Shown in pieces: positions 60,164 through 64,000 of a DNA stretch of 64,000 nucleotides. The notes under the pieces are model-generated. The model saw only the letters and a list, made by a program, of their open reading frames with translations, ran no database searches and was not told the DNA's origin. This DNA is from Roseiarcus sp035606915 (GTDB lineage Bacteria > Pseudomonadota > Alphaproteobacteria > Rhizobiales > Beijerinckiaceae): positions 23,204-87,203 of the forward strand of contig DATNDU010000057.1 of assembly GCA_035606915.1 (NCBI GenBank), read 5' to 3'. Made by a program: the position numbers and the translations under genes. The first letter of the stretch is position 1. The number at the start of each line of letters is the position of its first letter.

Positions 60164-61171
60164 TCAGGCGAAGCGGTTGGAGGCGAACTGCCCCGTCTTG
60201 CGGTAGCGCGTGAGATAAAGCGGCAGGATGGCCTCGCAACCTCGCGGCGTGATGCCGAGGCCTTGCAAAGTGCGGCCTTGCGCCACCGCGGCGGCGGAAA
60301 CGACATTGTCGCCGCCCAACAGGTCGACCTGCTCGCGGGTTGTCGTCAACATTTGCGGGAATAACCCCAGCGATGCGATGCTCGCGATCTCCGTCGCGTG
60401 CGCCATCAGCCGCGAAAGGCGGAGGGAAAGCGGCGCTATGGGGCGGGACCGCTCGGCGAAACGCATCGCCAGTTGCATCGCCTCGATGAGCGTCACCGTC
60501 TCGGGACCGCCGAGTTCGTAGATGGCGCCCGGCGCCAGTGTCCCGTCGAGCGCCTTGGCCACAGCGAGCGCGACGTCGCCGACAAAGACCGGTTGCAGTT
60601 TCGCCGTGCCCTCCGCGAAGGCGGGCAGCACCGGCAGCGAGCGGGCGAGATCGGCGAAACGGTTGAAAAACTCATCCTCCGCCCCGAACACGACGGACGG
60701 CCGCAGGATCGTCGCCTCCGGGAAAGCGGCCCACACCGCCTGCTCGCCGCGCCCCTTGCTCGCGACATAGCGGTTGGCGGAGCCGGCGTCCGCCCCGATG
60801 CCCGACACATGAACGAGCGCCCGCGCGCCGGCAGCCTTGGCGGCCCGCGCAATCGCCTGCGCGCCATAAGCATGAACCGCCTCGAAGCGCTGTCGCCCCG
60901 CCTCGCGCTTGATCCCGCAGAGGTTGACGACGACCTCCGCGCCCTCGATCGCGGCTTCGACGGAGGCGGGAAAGCGCACGTTCGCCTGCACCGGCTGCAC
61001 CTGCCCGACTACGCCGTCGGTGGTTAGGAAGCCCGCCAGGTCCGGGCGCCGCACCGCGGCGCGCACCCGCCAGCCGGCGCGTGCGAAGGTGCGCACGACA
61101 TAGCGGCCGATGAATCCGGAGCCACCGAAGACCGTCGCCAGACGATCGCCGGATTCAGGAAATTCGGCCAT
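60164..61171 (-). CDS. NAD(P)-binding protein of the complex I NDUFA9-like family
   Basis: A 335-residue atypical short-chain dehydrogenase. The nucleotide loop is VFGGSGFIGRYVVRTFARAG, followed by VHVSGIGADAGSANRYVASKG, where the usual YxxxK is present as Tyr-Val-Ala-Ser-Lys, and LRPSVVFGAEDEFFNRFADL. Alphaproteobacterial members are related to the NDUFA9 accessory subunit of mitochondrial complex I and may bind complex I or quinones. ATG 61171 with GGGG upstream is chosen; in-frame ATGs at 61180 and 61210 are alternatives. Confidence 0.85.
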   Translation of the reverse strand: MAEFPESGDRLATVFGGSGFIGRYVVRTFARAGWRVRAAVRRPDLAGFLTTDGVVGQVQPVQANVRFPASVEAAIEGAEVVVNLCGIKREAGRQRFEAVHAYGAQAIARAAKAAGARALVHVSGIGADAGSANRYVASKGRGEQAVWAAFPEATILRPSVVFGAEDEFFNRFADLARSLPVLPAFAEGTAKLQPVFVGDVALAVAKALDGTLAPGAIYELGGPETVTLIEAMQLAMRFAERSRPIAPLSLRLSRLMAHATEIASIASLGLFPQMLTTTREQVDLLGGDNVVSAAAVAQGRTLQGLGITPRGCEAILPLYLTRYRKTGQFASNRFA

Positions 61172-61267
61172 ACGCCCCATCCTCAAAGCTCGAAAAGCCG
61201 GCGACTCCATAGGCGAACCCCCGCGCCCTGTACAGATGCCGCAATGTCGCAAAGGCGGCTTGATCTT

Positions 61268-61285
61268 ATACCGACCAGTCGGTAT
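61268..61285. promoter_or_regulatory. TetR-type palindromic operator
   Basis: An 18-base perfect dyad ATACCGAC-CA-GTCGGTAT lies in the 142-base divergent gap, 28 bases before the first VOC gene. Its size, symmetry and GAC/GTC half-sites are typical of TetR/AcrR-family operators. No TetR gene is present in the window, so its regulator is elsewhere. It would control the VOC genes, the divergent NAD-binding gene, or both. Confidence 0.6.
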
Positions 61286-61313
61286 TAACGTACAATAGAA
61301 AAGGACGCCGCCC

Positions 61314-61787
61314 ATGACGACACCCTCGGCCCGCGATGGCGATCTCGGCGTTTGCCTCTGGTTCGACGATCAGGCCGAGACCGCCGTCGCGCATTATCTC
61401 GACATTTTCGGCGACGGGCGCATCACAGAGGTTTTCCGTCGCGACGCAGCGGGGCCGGCGCTGACCGTCGCCTTCGAGCTGCGCGGACGCCGCTTCCTCG
61501 GCCTCAATGGCGGCCCCCACTTCAAGTTCACCCCGGCGATCTCGCTCGTCGTCGATTGCGCCGATCAGGCCGAGATCGACTATTTCTGGCGCCGTCTTGG
61601 CGAGGGCGGGACGCCGAGCCGCTGCGGCTGGCTCGTCGACAAGTTCGGCCTGAGTTGGCAAATCGTGCCACGCAGCCTGCCGGCCCTACTTTCGCGCGGA
61701 CCCGCCGTCATGCAGGCGGTCATGCGGATGGATAAGATAGATCTCGCCGCGCTCGAACACGCCGCCGAACTCTCAGGAGGAGACTGA
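61314..61787 (+). CDS. VOC-family (PhnB-like) protein
   Basis: A 157-residue protein with the PhnB-type vicinal-oxygen-chelate fold: LWFDDQAETAVAHYLDIFGD, FLGLNGGPHFKFTPAISLVV, then YFWRRLGEGGTPSRCGWLVD and GLSWQIVPRSLPALLS. This group is often called 3-demethylubiquinone-9 3-methyltransferase-like, a name not supported by function. The TetR-like operator lies just upstream. Two bases separate it from the next VOC gene. Confidence 0.82.
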   Translation: MTTPSARDGDLGVCLWFDDQAETAVAHYLDIFGDGRITEVFRRDAAGPALTVAFELRGRRFLGLNGGPHFKFTPAISLVVDCADQAEIDYFWRRLGEGGTPSRCGWLVDKFGLSWQIVPRSLPALLSRGPAVMQAVMRMDKIDLAALEHAAELSGGD

Positions 61788-61789
61788 CC

Positions 61790-62554
61790 ATGACCGACAA
61801 TACCGGCAAGTTCGTGTGGTACGAATGGATCGGCGCCGACCTCGCCGGCGCCGTCGATTTCTACCGTCAGGTCGTCGGCTGGGACTTCGCGGCCTCGCCG
61901 ATGGCGGCGTTTGCGTATCAAATCGCTTCCACCGGCGAGTATCCCGTTGGCGGGCTGTTGGCGACGCCACCCGAAGCCCAGGGGGCGCCGCCTTGCTGGA
62001 CCGCCTATATCTGGGTGGAGAGCGTAGACGCGGCCTTGAACAAGCTGAAAGCGGCGGGCGGCCGGGAGATGCGACCTCCAACCGACATCCCCGGGGTCGG
62101 GCGCTTCGCCATTGTTGCTGACTCCCAGGGCGCGCCGTTCGCCCTGTTCCGCGACTCGGGCGGCGTGCCGCCGTCGCCGCCGCCACCGGAGACCCCGGGG
62201 CTCGTCGGGTGGCGCGAGTTACACGCCGCCGATGGCGAGGCGGCGTTCAAGTTCTACGCCAGCCAGTTTGGCTGGGTTGAGACGAGCCAGTTCGACATGG
62301 GACCGATGGGCGTCTACCGCCTGTTCGACAACGGCGCTCAGCAGGGCGGCATGATGACCAAGACGCCGCAGGGGCCGGGCCCGTGCTGGCTCTATTATTT
62401 CAACGTCGAGACGGCCGACGCCGCCGCAGCCCGCGTCGCCGCGAACGGCGGCAAGGTTCTGCACGGGCCGCATGAGGTTCCCGGCGGGTCTTGGGCGACG
62501 CAATGCGTCGATCGGGAGGGCGCGATGTTCGGCCTTCTCGCGCCGAAACGCTGA
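61790..62554 (+). CDS. Double-VOC-domain protein (glyoxalase/bleomycin-resistance superfamily)
   Basis: A 254-residue protein of two VOC repeats. Repeat 1 (residues 1-120) contains FVWYEWIGADLAGAVDFYRQ and ends SQGAPFALFRDSGG; repeat 2 (about 135-254) contains VGWRELHAADGEAAFKFYAS and ends REGAMFGLLAPKR. A Pro-rich linker (GVPPSPPPPETPG) separates them. This class may act on small electrophiles or dioxygenation substrates; catalytic metal residues are not obvious. An AGGAGGAG ribosome site precedes the ATG, overlapping the upstream stop region. Confidence 0.82.
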   Translation: MTDNTGKFVWYEWIGADLAGAVDFYRQVVGWDFAASPMAAFAYQIASTGEYPVGGLLATPPEAQGAPPCWTAYIWVESVDAALNKLKAAGGREMRPPTDIPGVGRFAIVADSQGAPFALFRDSGGVPPSPPPPETPGLVGWRELHAADGEAAFKFYASQFGWVETSQFDMGPMGVYRLFDNGAQQGGMMTKTPQGPGPCWLYYFNVETADAAAARVAANGGKVLHGPHEVPGGSWATQCVDREGAMFGLLAPKR

Positions 62555-62587
62555 GGCCGCTCGCTTGCCCCTGGCCCTGAGTTGGCG

Positions 62588-62607
62588 AGGGCGCTTTCGA
62601 GCGCCCT
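62588..62607 (+). terminator. UUCG-capped hairpin after VOC genes
   Basis: A perfect 8-bp stem AGGGCGCT / AGCGCCCT with a TTCG tetraloop sits 33 bases after the VOC stop. No T-run follows, so it may be a message 3'-end hairpin rather than an efficient terminator. Confidence 0.45.
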
Positions 62608-62684
62608 TGCCGCGCAAGCTTTCGTCGTCGGCGCTTACAGGTGATATTAAACACGTTAAGTAACTGCTCGGAGAGACGCCGGGC

Positions 62685-63095
62685 TTGCCGCACGTGGTCA
62701 TCGAATATTCGGCCAGTCTGGAAGCCGAGATCGAGCCGATGCGGCACGTGCGCGCGGTGCATGAGGCTGTGCTCGCGCAGCCCATCTTCGAGGCCCCCGG
62801 GCGTGCGCACCGCGCGGCGCGGCGTGAGCATTTCCTCATCGCCGATGGCGATCCCAGCCACGCTTTCGTCGCCGTGACGGCGCGCATCGGCCCCCGACGT
62901 ACACAGAAAGCGCGCAAATCCGCCTCCGAGGCGATCATGGCGGCGCTCTATGGCGCGTTGGAGTCCATCTACCAAAGCCGCGGCCTCATCTTCTCCGTCG
63001 AAGTGACGGAACTCGACGGCGCCGGCATGACGCGCCGCAACTCCCTGCGCGAGCATGTGGGCTCGAAGGGAAAGAGCGGATGTCCGAAGCCCTGA
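62685..63095 (+). CDS. 5-carboxymethyl-2-hydroxymuconate isomerase
   Basis: A 136-residue member of the CHMI (HpaF) family of the homoprotocatechuate pathway, belonging to the tautomerase superfamily with Pro-1 as the base. The start MPHVVIEYSASLEAE gives the N-terminal Pro after Met removal. Other blocks: MRHVRAVHEAVLAQPIFE, HAFVAVTARIGPRRTQKARK and SVEVTELDGAGMTRRNSLRE. TTG start with GGAGAG nearby. It overlaps an aldehyde dehydrogenase remnant by 16 bases, so it may be a leftover of a decayed aromatic degradation operon. Confidence 0.83.
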   Translation: MPHVVIEYSASLEAEIEPMRHVRAVHEAVLAQPIFEAPGRAHRAARREHFLIADGDPSHAFVAVTARIGPRRTQKARKSASEAIMAALYGALESIYQSRGLIFSVEVTELDGAGMTRRNSLREHVGSKGKSGCPKP

Positions 63096-63856
63096 CCGCC
63101 AGCCTGCGCCGCGCCGCGAAATATCTTGCGCGCTTCCAATCCGGCGTCGTGCCGCACTTCATCGCCGACGCGCCGACCCTGTCGCGTTCGGGGACCACCT
63201 TCGACACGCTCGATCCCGGCGGCAACCAGAAGCAGGCGACCGTCGCCTCGGGCGAGGCCGCTGACATCGACGCGGCGGCGCGCGGCGGCGGCCGCCTTCC
63301 CTGCATGGCGGTGCTTTCCGGCGCCATCGCCGATGCGATCGAGGCGCCCGCCGAAGAGATCGCGCAGGTGGAATCCTGCGACACCGGCCAGCCGATCCGT
63401 TACATGGCGAAGGCGGCGCTGCGGGGCGCCGAGAACTTCCGCTTCTGCGCTGACCGTGCGCCAACGACGGCCGCGCTATGCCGAACGAGCACCATCTCAA
63501 CTAACCGATGCGCCAACCCATCTGCCCGTCGGCGTCATCACGCCGTGGAACACGCCGTTCGCCTGACCGAACATGCCGCGATCAAGGCGATCGCCTTCGT
63601 CGGCGAGACGACGACCGGCCTGCATATCATGCATCAGGGCGCGGCGATGCTGAAGCGCGTGCATTTCGAACTCGGTGGCAAGAACCCTGCCATCATATTT
63701 GACGACGCCGATCTCGACCGCGCGCTCGGTGCGACGTTGTTCATGATCTACTCGCTCAACGGCGAGCGTTGCAGGTCGTACCTCGAAGGCGATGCAGGTG
63801 GCCGTCGGCATCGACACGCCGGATTCCGGCTTTCTGACGCAAAGTATGGTGTTTGA
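63080..63856 (+). pseudogene. Aldehyde dehydrogenase remnant (HpaE-like), frameshifted and deleted
   Basis: An open frame of 258 residues, half of a normal aldehyde dehydrogenase of about 490. Fragments match 5-carboxymethyl-2-hydroxymuconate semialdehyde dehydrogenase: FDTLDPGGNQKQATVASGEA, VESCDTGQPIRYMAKAALRG, AFVGETTTGLHIMHQGAAML, KRVHFELGGKNPAIIFDDAD. AFPAW and PVGVITPWNTPF occur in the +1 frame, and a stop then interrupts that frame, so at least three indels have happened. The segment normally between PWNTPF and the GETTTG motif, including much of the NAD-binding fold, is missing. The residue after the catalytic Cys is scrambled. Non-functional. Confidence 0.8.
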
Positions 63857-64000
63857 GGCACGGCGGCGCCGTTGCGGTCGAGCGGCTTCATCGGTCTGCG
63901 CGTCGAGGCCAACTGGGGTTCGTGCTAAAGGCGCCGCTCTCGGGTGCTGATCTCACAATCGAATACCTGATCGCCGCAACAGGCTATGTGACCCGCCGCT

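Noticed and set aside
63857..64000. Possible further gene at the right edge
   Set aside because: Only 144 bases remain, with stops in the frames I read and no recognisable motif.
1..64000. CRISPR arrays, insertion sequences, tRNA or rRNA genes
   Set aside because: No regularly spaced repeats, transposase motifs, cloverleaf-like intergenic sequence or rRNA segments were seen.

Overview
This 64 kb window is G+C-rich, gene-dense chromosomal DNA from an alphaproteobacterium, most likely a methylotrophic member of the Hyphomicrobiales/Rhizobiales (Beijerinckiaceae or Methylocystaceae type). The grounds are the fabA-fabB-fabI block, the argB/tsaB/rimI/plsC/miaB/phoH/ybeY/corC/lnt housekeeping string, and above all a complete tetrahydromethanopterin/methylofuran-linked formaldehyde oxidation cluster (fhcBADC, mch, fae). 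The species is an inference. No rRNA, tRNA, CRISPR array or insertion sequence was found.

Layout. 1-5.5 kb: the end of a sensor histidine kinase, a peptidoglycan-binding protein, a DUF1491 protein, an extensin-like lipoprotein, a DUF1007/NicO metal transport pair and the protease SohB. 5.7-8.8 kb: unsaturated fatty acid synthesis (fabA, fabB, fabI) and a HbpS-like protein. 8.8-15.3 kb: malate synthase A, a flavin-binding protein, a branched-chain aminotransferase, a polytopic membrane protein, a periplasmic catalase-related protein and aquaporin Z. 15.4-24.7 kb: two divergent operons, fhcBADC (minus) and ATP-grasp/mch/RimK-like/CitG-like/fae (plus). 24.7-27.5 kb: pyrD, a DUF952 gene and dnaA, followed by the largest gene-free and most A+T-rich stretch. 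28.5-31.7 kb: an alpha/beta hydrolase overlapping a cytochrome P450, and a small exported protein. 31.7-35.5 kb: five tightly packed genes (amino acid kinase, flavoprotein, DUF6513/DHPS-like, DUF447, HisA-like) of the kind seen in cofactor gene islands of methylotrophs. 35.5-45.8 kb: prfB with a programmed frameshift, an XRE regulator and the long minus-strand housekeeping string from lnt to argB. 46-59.5 kb: a choline ABC importer (choXWV) converging on an eight-gene minus-strand operon: a HAAT-type ABC importer with two tandem binding proteins, a trimethylamine-methyltransferase-family protein and a dimethylglycine-dehydrogenase-like flavoprotein. 59.9-64 kb: DUF2093, an NAD-binding protein, two VOC genes behind a TetR-like operator, and a decayed homoprotocatechuate fragment (intact isomerase plus aldehyde dehydrogenase pseudogene).

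How it fits together. Fae condenses formaldehyde with H4MPT, Mch interconverts methenyl- and formyl-H4MPT, FhcD moves the formyl group to methylofuran and FhcABC releases formate. The genes around mch and the 31.7-35.5 kb island probably make or modify H4MPT and methylofuran. The 46-59.5 kb island looks like uptake and stepwise demethylation of choline-, betaine- or methylamine-type compounds. Its one-carbon products could enter the same oxidation route, so the window may hold both a C1 source and a C1 oxidation pathway. The substrate of that island is not settled by the sequence and is the most interesting open question here.
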